This document shows, piece after piece, positions 51,127 through 59,727 of a stretch of 64,000 nt of DNA (the stretch's first letter is position 1; the number at the start of each line of letters is the position of its first letter). Source of the stretch: Candidatus Cohnella colombiensis (lineage in GTDB: Bacteria > Bacillota > Bacilli > Paenibacillales > Paenibacillaceae). Location of the stretch: assembly GCA_029203125.1 (NCBI GenBank), contig CP119317.1, positions 2,294,001 to 2,358,000 on the forward strand, in the 5' to 3' direction. Made by a program: the position numbers and the translations under genes. The notes under the pieces are model-generated. The model saw nothing but the letters and a program-made list of their open reading frames with translations. It had not been told where the DNA came from and did not search any database.

Positions 51127-51336
51127 CACGTTTCCCCTATCTCATGTCGTTAATATACAACAAAGAGATCACCCCGCCAGCGGCTGGTGCGATCCCTCTG
51201 TCCTCGGACATCTATATCAACGTTCGCCGGCCGGCCCATGGTGCCGTGCGCGAACGACCGTGACGTCATCCGAAGGACGAACGTCAACTTCCTCTATACA
51301 CAATACGCAGCTTCCTCGTATTTGGTGACAAAGTCA

Positions 51337-52395
51337 TTAACGTTCTGTTTCTTTATTTGATGCGAGCTCGAATGTAAGTGTCTTAGATACCCCTGCATCA
51401 TTCGTCCAAATGTAGGTTACGGCTGTACTTTCCTCATTCCATGTGAGCTCCTGAATCATTCCATTACGATGGTCCGATTGAAAGAGCAGACTACCATCCA
51501 TCGCATTATAAATTTGCACAACCGCTGTCCCATGTTCGACAATCGCTTGCCACAGCCCATTCGGTGAATAAGCAAATTGAGTTGCGTCGGCACTACGTGA
51601 ATCTAACGCCATAATACCATTCCCCATCTCTGGGGCTCCCAACTGCGGTACTGCTTGCTCCGAACTTTTTTCATTCGAGCCGTCCGACTTACCTGTAACT
51701 GTCACTTGATCCTCACTCGAAGTAAACTTCGGCTCCTCAGGTGATGAACTTGGTTGTGCTGAAGGCACATTTGCTCTTGGTTCAACGGAAGAAGGAATAC
51801 TACCCGTCAATTGCTTTTCCGTTGTCTGATCATCGACAGTCGCTTTTTCTTCGTCGGTATCGGATGATACCTTTTGTAAAGCACTTGAACCATATTGATC
51901 GTTCAACAAGCTTGATCCTTCTTCACTCTTCGTATCATTGTTCCCTTGACTCGCGCTATCAGAATCAGCAGCGCTTGCTTCGATGCGAAGAGCTGAAGCG
52001 TCGCTACTATGCTTACTTTGAGAAGAGAAAGACACTCCCTTAAGCTGTGTAATCATCAGGAATACTAAAGCCAGTCCTAGCGCAACAACACCAGATACTT
52101 TGCCCACCGACCAACGATTCAGTCTTCTTGAACGTGTTCGTACGAGTTGTTCTCCGCGAATCGTCGCGGTAGGTTCAAGCTTCTCGAGTGCTGGGAGAAT
52201 TGCATCCACCAAGCTAAATTTAGGCATGACTTGTGGCAACTGCTCAAGTTGGCTAGATAACATCTTCAATCGTTGTAGCATAGCGGCACAATCCGGGCAA
52301 TCCCCAATATGTCTCATCATGCTCTCTGTTTCATTTTCGTCTAAATCTCTGTCAACATATCGTTGCATGAGCTCGATCACCTCTTGGCAATTCAT
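51337..52395 (-). CDS. Zinc-finger anti-sigma factor with large external domain
   Basis: A 352-residue protein. The zf-HC2 motif is visible as C3, H29, C33 and C36 (MRHIGDCPDCA), the ZAS-type anti-sigma domain. One membrane helix lies near residues 98-116 (SGVVALGLALVFLMITQL), followed by a Ser/Asp/Glu-rich external linker (about 120-250). The C-terminal beta domain reads WQAIVEHGTAVVQIYNAMDG. It should hold the neighbouring ECF sigma at the membrane; the start overlaps the sigma stop by ATGA, so they are made together. Which signal the external domain senses is unknown. Confidence 0.9.
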   Translation of the reverse strand: MNCQEVIELMQRYVDRDLDENETESMMRHIGDCPDCAAMLQRLKMLSSQLEQLPQVMPKFSLVDAILPALEKLEPTATIRGEQLVRTRSRRLNRWSVGKVSGVVALGLALVFLMITQLKGVSFSSQSKHSSDASALRIEASAADSDSASQGNNDTKSEEGSSLLNDQYGSSALQKVSSDTDEEKATVDDQTTEKQLTGSIPSSVEPRANVPSAQPSSSPEEPKFTSSEDQVTVTGKSDGSNEKSSEQAVPQLGAPEMGNGIMALDSRSADATQFAYSPNGLWQAIVEHGTAVVQIYNAMDGSLLFQSDHRNGMIQELTWNEESTAVTYIWTNDAGVSKTLTFELASNKETER

Positions 52396-52940
52396 CCCCG
52401 GACACCGCCTTTCTGATATTCATGTAGTAACGATTGAAGCTGTGAACGCGCTCTAAATAAATAGGATTTCACCGTATTAAGTGGTAAATTCAAAGAATCT
52501 GCAATTTCGTTATATGAAAAGTCCTGCAAATAGCGAAGAACAACAACAGTCCGATGATGATCAGGAAGCTTTCCAATCGCCTCGCGGATATCCTCAGCAG
52601 CGTATGCTGAAAGAACCTCGGTCTCCACGTCGTCCCGTGATTCGAACACCATCTCATGTTCATCAATGGATACGGACGGTCGCTTGCGTCGAAATTGATC
52701 AATACATATATTCGTTACGATGCGCTGCACCCAGGTGCGGAATTGCGCTTTTTCCTCATAAGAATGAATCTTTGTATAAATTCGAATGAGTGCCTCCTGT
52801 GCTGCATCCAATGCATCCTGCTCATTATTCAGCAAGTAGTATGCAGTACGATATACCTGGTGTTCGACTTCGCGGAGTAGCGTAACGAGAGCATCCCGAT
52901 CGCCCGCTTGCGCGGACTTGATGAGAGCCGGCTCCACCAC
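52392..52940 (-). CDS. ECF family RNA polymerase sigma factor
   Basis: Starting at a GTG (52940) seven bases after GGGGAGG, the protein has 182 residues. Region 2 shows TAYYLLNNEQDALDAAQEAL and FRTWVQRIVTNICIDQFRRK. Region 4 shows LPDHHRTVVVLRYLQDFSYN and then EIADSLNLPLNTVKSYLFRA. It lies between comEC and its anti-sigma gene. An ECF-type promoter lies just upstream of the start, suggesting autoregulation. The general type resembles sigma-W/M-like factors, but I do not assign a name. Confidence 0.94.
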   Translation of the reverse strand: MVEPALIKSAQAGDRDALVTLLREVEHQVYRTAYYLLNNEQDALDAAQEALIRIYTKIHSYEEKAQFRTWVQRIVTNICIDQFRRKRPSVSIDEHEMVFESRDDVETEVLSAYAAEDIREAIGKLPDHHRTVVVLRYLQDFSYNEIADSLNLPLNTVKSYLFRARSQLQSLLHEYQKGGVRG

Positions 52941-52969
52941 AGAAGATCCTCCCCTCATGCACCTTCTCA

Positions 52970-52996
52970 GACGCAACAGTCTGAAAAAAGGTTGCA
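52970..52996 (-). promoter_or_regulatory. ECF-type autopromoter of the sigma/anti-sigma operon
   Basis: On the minus strand TGCAAC (52991-52996) and CGTC (52970-52973) are 17 bp apart. AAC in the -35 and CGTC in the -10 are hallmarks of ECF sigma targets. It lies about 30 bases before the GTG start. Confidence 0.75.
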
Positions 52997-53102
52997 ATAT
53001 ATTTATAGAATTTTTATATTGTTGAATTCACTATTCTACTCTACCCTTATCAGTCTAGCAAAAAACAACGAAAAGGCATAATGTTTTATATAGAATAGCA
53101 TT

Positions 53103-55685
53103 TCAATCTAGATATAAGGTCTCGACCAGTCGTTTCGTTCTGCGTTCCATCGATCCATCAGAAGTGATCCGATATTGCACTTCGCCATTAAGGTCGGTGC
53201 GATACACTGCAACACCGTAATCGTTCAGCCGTTCCATTACAGTAGGGTGCGGATGTCCGTAAAGATTGTTCCGGCCAACAGAAATAACCGCCTCAGCGGG
53301 ATGCCATTTTACCAGCCATCCCTCCGTTGTAGATGTTTTGCTACCGTGATGTCCAACCTTAAGCACATCAATCGGAAAGGATATGATGTTCTGGCTAGAT
53401 CCCGCAATCACCTCACTTTCTCCTTGCGCTTCAACATCGCCAGAGAGTAGAAATGTTCTTCCATAAATTGTGGCCAGCATTACTATACTGAACTTATTTT
53501 GCTCATTCGAAAGTGGTAGCGTACCATTAGGCTGTATCATGACTACATCCTCTTGCATCGGATAGAGAGCACGTAATGTCATCGATTCGTCTATCGTCCA
53601 ATCCATCCCGGCATGCACCGCATAACAAGGAATCCCCTTAGCTCTTGCTAATTCGAATAGTTCGATAACGGCTGATGAATTCTTTAACGTTCCATTAAAA
53701 AAAATCGTGCGAACTGGAATGTTTTCGATGATCGCCTTCGCCCCGCCCATATGATCCGCATCCAAGTGTGTAATGATAAACGCATCTAGTTCCCTCACCC
53801 CACGGTCTAACAATAGCGGTACGATTAATTTTCTTCCAACCTCATAAGGATCGCTTCTTTCCTTCCATTCTTCACCCTGCTTACGAAAATTGACTGTTCC
53901 TCCTGCATCTATAAGGAGATGATGTCCTTCACCTGAGCGAATCAATATGCTGTCTCCTTGCCCAACATCCAGAAACATCACTTTAGCCGTAGCGTCCAGC
54001 AATACCGGTCGAATGCCCCACAACAGCCATAGCGAGATCAAGATAACAAGTCCTACACTCATCCCTTTAATAACTCTAATTTTATGTATTGTGTAAGGCA
54101 ATATGCTGTTCTGAGATACGCTACTCTCACCTGTCTGTTCCATCCACCACTGTTGCTCTTTTTTTCGCATAAGCCTAATCTTTAATAATATCGCTACACA
54201 ACCCATGAGCATAAATCCAACAATGACCCACAACCAATTACTACGGGGCCAAATTGTTCGTAAACTGGTTATCTCCGTCATCTGGTCAACGAGATAGAAC
54301 GTTACCCGATTGCCCCATGTCGTGACTTTCGCCAAAATCATGCCTAACGGAAGCCACATCGCTCCTAGCAGGACAGACGCCATCCCAAGCGGTAATATAA
54401 GGAAGCTGATAAACGGGACAAACACGAGGTTCGCGAGTAGCGAAAGTAGATGCACAGAGTGAAAATAAAACGCAGTAAGCGGAAAAGACACCAGTTGTGC
54501 AGTAATCGCAATGGAAAGCGACAGCTTAAGTGTGCGCCTTGGGATCGGTAACGAAGCCGTAACGAGAGGAGCGAACAATAGCAGCCCTGTTGTCACAATG
54601 AAGCTAAGCTGAAAACTAATATCCTCGACAAGACGCGGATCCCAAACCAACATAATAATGGCCGCCGCCGCTAGCAAATGTAGCCCGTCCCTCAAAGCGC
54701 TTCGGCGAGCTAGCCAGAGTGCTAGCATCGCCATCAGGCATGCCCGAACAGCTGACGGCGATGCTCCAGTTCCAACCATATATACAGGCATCATCATGAT
54801 GGTGATGTCGATCGTTCTTTCTTTGGTCAGTCGAAGTAAAGTACCTAACTGAAGCAGAAGGTACACAATGACTCCAACATGCAATCCGGATATGGCCAAT
54901 ATATGTGTCAGACCTAAGCGAGCAAAAGCATCATATTGCTGGGGATCGAGATCGGCGCGAATACCTGCGACTAATCCTTTCATATACCCTGAGTCTTCCT
55001 TCGAGTAGAGACGATCCATTAAATCACTAATATGAGTTCGCCATCCGTCAATCATTCGAAGTGGCTTAATCATCCATGGGATAGCGCCATCAATACGGTT
55101 GACAGATACAGTTCCTTTCGCACTTAATTGCCAATGCACACCTTCTTTACGAAGATAAGCCCGATAGTCAAATGCATCGAAATTTCCCGCAGCACCCGGC
55201 CGCTCTATCGTGCCTGTAATTTGCAGTTGATCTCCTCTTAGCCAAGCTGCTGCAACTTGTTGTTCTTGTTGCATAGTTAGCTTAATTCGAATAATGATCG
55301 TTTCGCTTAAGGACTGGGACTCGCCACGACCAAGCTGTTGTATTTCAATCACCTTGAATCGGAAGCTCGCTAAGTCTCCATCCACCTCCACTATGTTTGC
55401 AACGAAACCTTGCAGAATGACAGTAGATCCTTGTTCTATTTTCATCCGTTCGATCTCCGAGGTGCTTCGTTGCTCCACCCACCTCCGCTCGCCAGAACCT
55501 ATCATTAATACCAATATGCATATAAAAACCAGCTTCCAGCCTGCATATCCACATATACCGATCCCCAACAAGATAAGCACTAGCCCAGCCAGAACGAGTC
55601 CGATGAGGTTACCGTGCCATAGCGACTGTAACGCACTGCCAACGATAAAAGAACATGCAATCGCCACGATCGGTCTTCGATTCAT
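53103..55685 (-). CDS. comEC: ComEC/Rec2 DNA uptake channel protein
   Basis: The ATG at 55685 with GAGAGGAG upstream gives 860 residues. The N-terminal part has several membrane helices and an OB-like domain. The central competence domain carries LTHILAISGLHVGV and many helices. The C-terminal metallo-beta-lactamase-like domain reads VMFLDVGQGDSILIRSG, ITHLDADHMGGA and VLKVGHHGSKTST. ComEC forms the membrane channel for single-stranded DNA in natural transformation. All parts are intact, as are comEA and comEB. Confidence 0.95.
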   Translation of the reverse strand: MNRRPIVAIACSFIVGSALQSLWHGNLIGLVLAGLVLILLGIGICGYAGWKLVFICILVLMIGSGERRWVEQRSTSEIERMKIEQGSTVILQGFVANIVEVDGDLASFRFKVIEIQQLGRGESQSLSETIIIRIKLTMQQEQQVAAAWLRGDQLQITGTIERPGAAGNFDAFDYRAYLRKEGVHWQLSAKGTVSVNRIDGAIPWMIKPLRMIDGWRTHISDLMDRLYSKEDSGYMKGLVAGIRADLDPQQYDAFARLGLTHILAISGLHVGVIVYLLLQLGTLLRLTKERTIDITIMMMPVYMVGTGASPSAVRACLMAMLALWLARRSALRDGLHLLAAAAIIMLVWDPRLVEDISFQLSFIVTTGLLLFAPLVTASLPIPRRTLKLSLSIAITAQLVSFPLTAFYFHSVHLLSLLANLVFVPFISFLILPLGMASVLLGAMWLPLGMILAKVTTWGNRVTFYLVDQMTEITSLRTIWPRSNWLWVIVGFMLMGCVAILLKIRLMRKKEQQWWMEQTGESSVSQNSILPYTIHKIRVIKGMSVGLVILISLWLLWGIRPVLLDATAKVMFLDVGQGDSILIRSGEGHHLLIDAGGTVNFRKQGEEWKERSDPYEVGRKLIVPLLLDRGVRELDAFIITHLDADHMGGAKAIIENIPVRTIFFNGTLKNSSAVIELFELARAKGIPCYAVHAGMDWTIDESMTLRALYPMQEDVVMIQPNGTLPLSNEQNKFSIVMLATIYGRTFLLSGDVEAQGESEVIAGSSQNIISFPIDVLKVGHHGSKTSTTEGWLVKWHPAEAVISVGRNNLYGHPHPTVMERLNDYGVAVYRTDLNGEVQYRITSDGSMERRTKRLVETLYLD

Positions 55686-55707
55686 TCGACAACTCCTCTC
55701 TGGAAAA

Positions 55708-55752
55708 GAAAAAAAAGAACCTCTCCACCAATATTGGTTAGAGAGGTTCTTC
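55708..55752 (-). terminator. Rho-independent terminator between comEB and comEC
   Basis: AAGAACCTCTC (55716-55726) pairs with GAGAGGTTCTT (55742-55752), followed on the minus strand by a run of eight T. It separates comEB from comEC and should reduce read-through. Confidence 0.92.
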
Positions 55753-55789
55753 CTCAAGCTAATTATAAGACGTGAACTGCTGGCAATCG

Positions 55790-56308
55790 TTATGATCCGT
55801 CCTGCACTTCGGTATCCGGCGGAGCATTATAATTCGCAATTTGACGGAACAAGATGCCACGTTGCCTCATTAAGCTTGCTACCTTTTCGTGGTCCTTCGG
55901 ATAAGAACGATGATATACAATCTCTACGATCCCGCTATTCGCCAGCATATTGGCACACGTCCAGCAAGGTTGATCGGTTACATAAACGACTGAGCCTTCA
56001 CGGTCGACACGGTCAGTGAACAGGAGCAAATTTTGCTCTGCGTGGATCGTACGAATACAACGTTGTTTCTTGATCATCTCGGAAGATGGAGAATCGTCAG
56101 GCGGAGCAGTAAATTCCTCCACGATCATACATCCAGCTTCTGAGCAATCCTGCACACCCATGGGCGCACCGTTGTACGCTGTTCCAAGCAGCTTTTTACC
56201 CTGTACGAGCACTGTGCCCACATGTCTGCGAGGACAGCGTGAACGAGTGGATACCATAAAAGCAATGTCCATGAAATACGTATCCCAATCTTTACGTAGG
56301 GATGTCAT
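55790..56308 (-). CDS. comEB: dCMP deaminase (ComEB)
   Basis: A 172-residue zinc deaminase. CRRHVGTVLV near the N-terminus, the catalytic HAEQNLLL and the zinc motif DQPCWTCANML are all visible. It converts dCMP to dUMP for dTTP synthesis. Though placed in the comE locus, ComEB is not needed for transformation in B. subtilis. GGAGGG precedes the ATG. Confidence 0.94.
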   Translation of the reverse strand: MTSLRKDWDTYFMDIAFMVSTRSRCPRRHVGTVLVQGKKLLGTAYNGAPMGVQDCSEAGCMIVEEFTAPPDDSPSSEMIKKQRCIRTIHAEQNLLLFTDRVDREGSVVYVTDQPCWTCANMLANSGIVEIVYHRSYPKDHEKVASLMRQRGILFRQIANYNAPPDTEVQDGS

Positions 56309-56334
56309 GCGTAAACCCTCCGATTCTGTTGCAC

Positions 56335-57627
56335 TTATTGCTGACTTGCGTTTAATGCTTGATTCAAGTCATCAATAATATCTTTGATTCCTTCTGTACC
56401 GACAGACAGTCGGATCATTCCTGGTTGAACTCCTGCTGCAGCTTGATCTGCTTCTTCCAATTGTTGGTGCGTCGTGCTAGCAGGATGAATGATTAGCGAC
56501 TTAGAATCACCGACATTCGCAAGATGCGAGAACAATTGCACCGCATTGATTACTTTTTTACCTGCTTCAACCCCACCCTTAATGCCGAACGTAAGAATTG
56601 CACCTTGACCATTAGGCAAGTATTGTTGTGCAAGCTCATACGAAGGATGGCTAGGCAAGCCTGCATAGTTTACCCACTCGACTGCTGGATGGCTTTCAAG
56701 GAATTTCGCAACAGCAATCGTGTTGCTGCTATGACGTTCCATGCGCAGGTGAAGGGTTTCAAGTCCTTGCAATAACAAGAACGAGTTGAATGGTGAAATC
56801 GCAGCACCCATATCACGCAACAACTGAACGCGCATCTTAATAATGTAAGCAACCGGACCAACCGCTTCCGTATACACAACACCATGATAGCTAGGATCTG
56901 GCTGTGTCAGTCCTGGGAATTTACCGCTTGCTTTCCAATCAAATTTACCGCTATCAACGACTACGCCACCAATTGAAGTTCCATGACCACCGATAAATTT
57001 CGTTGCTGAGTGGAGGACAATATCTGCTCCATGATCAATCGGGCGGCATAGGAATGGTGTAGCGAATGTGCTGTCGATAATGAGTGGAATCCCATTGTCA
57101 TGTGCAATTGCCGCTACAGCTGCAATGTCAAGAACATCCCCTCTTGGGTTACCGATCGTTTCAGCGAAGATCGCCTTCGTCTTTGGTGTAATTGCCGCGC
57201 GGAAGTTTTCTGGATTCGATGGATCTACGAATTTAACGTTAATTCCGTATTTCGGTAATGTGTGTGAGAAAAGGTTATATGTTCCGCCATATAGACTAGC
57301 AGCGGATACGATTTCATCGCCTGCGCCAGCAATGTTCATGATGGAGTATGTAATCGCAGATTGCCCAGATGAAAGAGATAGTGCTGCCGCTCCGCCTTCT
57401 AGTGCAGCGATACGTTGTTCAAACACATCAGAAGTTGGGTTCATAATGCGAGTATAGATATTTCCAAATTCCTTCAAAGCGAATAGATTCGCTGCATGAT
57501 CGGTGTCGCGAAATCCATAAGATGTCGTTTGGTAGATCGGAACTGCTCTCGATAACGTCGTCGGATCTAACTGTTGACCCGCATGTACAGCAAGCGTTTC
57601 TAAAGAATACGACTTTTCGTTTGACAT
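56335..57627 (-). CDS. O-acetylhomoserine sulfhydrylase / aminocarboxypropyltransferase
   Basis: A 430-residue PLP enzyme of the Cys/Met metabolism family. QTTSYGFRDTDHAANLFAL and NIYTRIMNPTSDVFEQRIA mark the N-terminus, and the PLP lysine lies in LHSATKFIGGHGTSIGG. Its length (over 420 residues) fits the O-acetylhomoserine sulfhydrylase branch (MetY type) rather than MetB or MetC. It makes homocysteine from O-acetylhomoserine and sulfide. It lies between comEA and comEB, where B. subtilis has none. No S-box or T-box is visible in the 110-bp leader. Confidence 0.92.
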   Translation of the reverse strand: MSNEKSYSLETLAVHAGQQLDPTTLSRAVPIYQTTSYGFRDTDHAANLFALKEFGNIYTRIMNPTSDVFEQRIAALEGGAAALSLSSGQSAITYSIMNIAGAGDEIVSAASLYGGTYNLFSHTLPKYGINVKFVDPSNPENFRAAITPKTKAIFAETIGNPRGDVLDIAAVAAIAHDNGIPLIIDSTFATPFLCRPIDHGADIVLHSATKFIGGHGTSIGGVVVDSGKFDWKASGKFPGLTQPDPSYHGVVYTEAVGPVAYIIKMRVQLLRDMGAAISPFNSFLLLQGLETLHLRMERHSSNTIAVAKFLESHPAVEWVNYAGLPSHPSYELAQQYLPNGQGAILTFGIKGGVEAGKKVINAVQLFSHLANVGDSKSLIIHPASTTHQQLEEADQAAAGVQPGMIRLSVGTEGIKDIIDDLNQALNASQQ

Positions 57628-57670
57628 TCAAGAATCCTCCCAATAATAGATGTTAATGATTTCTAATTCA

Positions 57671-57691
57671 TTCTCTCATATTTTAAGAGAA
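57671..57691 (-). promoter_or_regulatory. Dyad in the sulfhydrylase leader
   Basis: TTCTCT and AGAGAA are separated by nine A/T-rich bases, about 45 bp upstream of the start codon. It may be an operator of the PLP enzyme gene; regulator unknown. Confidence 0.35.
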
Positions 57692-57736
57692 GTTGAAAGC
57701 GGTTATTAGATAAATCTCATTAATTTTGTAGGAATA

Positions 57737-58264
57737 CTATATTTTTACCAGAGATGAAAGCTTTTCATAAATTTTTGGTCCGATTCCTTTCACTTTAAGC
57801 AACTCATTCACCGCTCGAAAGCCTTGATGAAGTTCACGATAAGCAATGATCGCTTTCGCCTTGGCTGCTCCAATTCCAGGAAGGTCTTCAAGCTGAGCCT
57901 GTGTCGCCGAGTTCAAATTCACAAGGTGCGCCTCAACTTCATTTGCTTCTGAAACAGGAACAGGTACGTTTGGTAACTGTGTACTCGAGACATTGCCACC
58001 GTCGTATAATGGCTCATTCGAAACAACAACAGGTGCAGGTGCCTTTACAATTTCTGAAGGTGTTGGGGTGGATGATGAATTCAAATTTCCTTGATCCACA
58101 GGACGCTCTGGATGCAGGCTTTCTAAAGTTAATTTTAATTGGGCTGCGACAGGCTCCCATCCTGGAATGGCATCATTTGACCGAGTGAAAAATAGCGAAT
58201 AAATGATCAAAATCATACCCACCCCTATTAAACCGATGACCCCAATAAAGTTTCGTTTACTCAT
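57737..58264 (-). CDS. comEA: Competence protein ComEA (DNA receptor)
   Basis: A 175-residue protein. One membrane helix (about 7-27, FIGVIGLIGVGMILIIYSLF) is followed by a Pro/Val/Ser-rich linker. The C-terminal helix-hairpin-helix pair reads LNSATQAQLEDLPGIGAAKA and VNELLKVKGIGPKIYEKL. ComEA binds double-stranded DNA outside the membrane for uptake. AAGGAGC precedes the ATG. comER is divergent, 110 bp away, as in Bacillus. Confidence 0.94.
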   Translation of the reverse strand: MSKRNFIGVIGLIGVGMILIIYSLFFTRSNDAIPGWEPVAAQLKLTLESLHPERPVDQGNLNSSSTPTPSEIVKAPAPVVVSNEPLYDGGNVSSTQLPNVPVPVSEANEVEAHLVNLNSATQAQLEDLPGIGAAKAKAIIAYRELHQGFRAVNELLKVKGIGPKIYEKLSSLVKI

Positions 58265-58373
58265 ATCGTTGCTCCTTTTTACAAATATTTATTTATCGCC
58301 TTTTTGAAGTCATGTCGCCCAAGCACTCGCTCATACAATGGGATGAAGAAGTGTTGCTTGAGGAGGACGCTCG

Positions 58374-59204
58374 ATGAAAATCGGATTTATCGGCACTGGA
58401 AACATGGGAAGTCTATTGATTGGAGCGTTTATACGCGCTGGTATCGTTCAACCCACTCAAGTGATCGCTAGCTCTCGCACCCTCTCAAAGTTAAGAGCTT
58501 GCGAAAGGGAACACCCTGGCATTCAAATTGCGAGCTCCAATCGACAAGCTACAGTCGGTGCTAAATACGTATTTCTCTGCATTAAACCGCTTGATTATCG
58601 AGAAGTGATCGAAGAGATTGCACCCGCACTAAGCGCTGATCAAGTTGTTGTTTCCATTACAAGTCCGGTGATGCTAGCTCAGCTAGAAGAGTTACTCCCC
58701 TGCAAAGTAGCGAAAGTCATTCCTAGCGTCGTAAATTCAATCGGCAGTGGTGCTTCTTTAGTCATGTGGGGCTCTCGCTTAACGCAATTAGATCGCGTAG
58801 AATTGCATCAGCTCCTATCTGCAATCAGCCGTCCAATCGAGATTGAAGAATCTGCAGTTCGCGCCGCGTCGGACTTGTCCAGTTGCGGACCTGCTTTTTT
58901 AGCTTATGTGTTAGAGGACTTTATCGTAGCGGCTGTGCTGATGGGCATGGATCGTGAAACAGCTACTGAGCTTGCTGGAGAGATGATGCTTGGAACCGCA
59001 CGATTACTGCTAGAGCGGCCATGTACACCTAGTGAGCTTCAAGCGATGGTCGCCGTACCAGGTGGCATTACGGAGGCAGCGCTCCAAGTACTAAGAAAAT
59101 CAACACGTGGAGTATTCACTCAAGTTCTTAACACCACGCACGAAAAATTTACAGAAGATCTCGATCGTGTAGACAGCTCACTCTTTCCTCGAGAGTACAC
59201 GTAA
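58374..59204 (+). CDS. comER: Late competence protein ComER (pyrroline-5-carboxylate reductase-like)
   Basis: A 276-residue Rossmann protein beginning MKIGFIGTGNMGSLLIGAFI, with LCIKPLDYREVIEE in the middle. The C-terminal P5CR-type dimerisation domain reads MLGTARLLLE...VPGGITEAALQVL. Location next to comEA and divergent orientation identify comER. In B. subtilis it affects sporulation and biofilm formation; proline synthesis is not its main job. GAGGAGG precedes the ATG. It ends directly before the second repeat island. Confidence 0.93.
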   Translation: MKIGFIGTGNMGSLLIGAFIRAGIVQPTQVIASSRTLSKLRACEREHPGIQIASSNRQATVGAKYVFLCIKPLDYREVIEEIAPALSADQVVVSITSPVMLAQLEELLPCKVAKVIPSVVNSIGSGASLVMWGSRLTQLDRVELHQLLSAISRPIEIEESAVRAASDLSSCGPAFLAYVLEDFIVAAVLMGMDRETATELAGEMMLGTARLLLERPCTPSELQAMVAVPGGITEAALQVLRKSTRGVFTQVLNTTHEKFTEDLDRVDSSLFPREYT

Positions 59205-59222
59205 CTGCGTCTTTTCTCTCGG

Positions 59223-59250
59223 TGATGTCTCGATATCCCCCTCACTCAGA
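59223..59250 (+). repeat. Dispersed 27-bp repeat, copy E
   Basis: GATGTCTCGATATCCCCCTC followed by ACTCAGAGC, beginning 18 bases after the comER stop, in plus orientation. It differs from copies A and B at three or four positions. Confidence 0.8.
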
Positions 59251-59437
59251 GCGGGGATTTTTGCACATCATTTTGCCCATTGGGTGGAATTTACGGGCAA
59301 AAAGCGATACTTTTTATCACAATATGCAACGAGCTCACCAACCAACCTTACGCCGACCGTTGCTACTTAACCAAAAATACTCAAACTCATCATCAAACAT
59401 CGATATTCCTCCTTCATGGAAAACTATTGTTAATGCT

Positions 59438-59482
59438 TTTAGTGCGTTTAGTGCGTTTAGTGCGTTTGGTGCGTTTGGTGCG
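59438..59482. repeat. 9-bp tandem repeat, five units
   Basis: Five units of TTTAGTGCG or TTTGGTGCG lie in exact 9-bp register. They resemble the units of the large 9-bp array at 59728-60051 and may share its origin. Confidence 0.9.
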
Positions 59483-59509
59483 TTTAATAACTCTACTTTT
59501 TATCGGAAA

Positions 59510-59686
59510 GGACATGAGAGACCTTATTTGTACCATTTAGGCTCATTTCGCTGACCTAGCGGACATGAGAGACCTTATTAAGACAAAATCGGCCATATAT
59601 AGCGACTAAAATGTGAAATAAGATCTCTGGTGTCCGCTCCTTCCTTCAAAACCACCAAAATACACATTATAAGGTCTCTGGTGTCC
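59510..59686. repeat. Degenerate 51-bp repeats, two direct and two inverted
   Basis: GGACATGAGAGACCTTATT starts at 59510/59511 and again at 59561, 51 bp apart. On the minus strand GGACACCAGAGATCTTATT and GGACACCAGAGACCTTATA begin at 59635 and 59686, again 51 bp apart. So there are two units per strand facing each other. Units share only the first about 20 bases closely. The period equals that of the array at 47807, with a different unit sequence apart from GGACA. Confidence 0.8.
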
Positions 59687-59727
59687 GATAGGTATGAGAA
59701 AAACCTTAGTTGCTGCGATTAGCGTGG

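Noticed and set aside
51160..51260. tRNA or small RNA gene in the gap between holA and the anti-sigma gene
   Set aside because: The hairpins do not fit a cloverleaf, and there is no GTTCGANTC T-loop in the right context.
58340..58365. Sigma-E/K-like promoter for comER (CATACAAT)
   Set aside because: The -10-like sequence is good, but no suitable -35 sequence is found at the right distance, so it was not listed.
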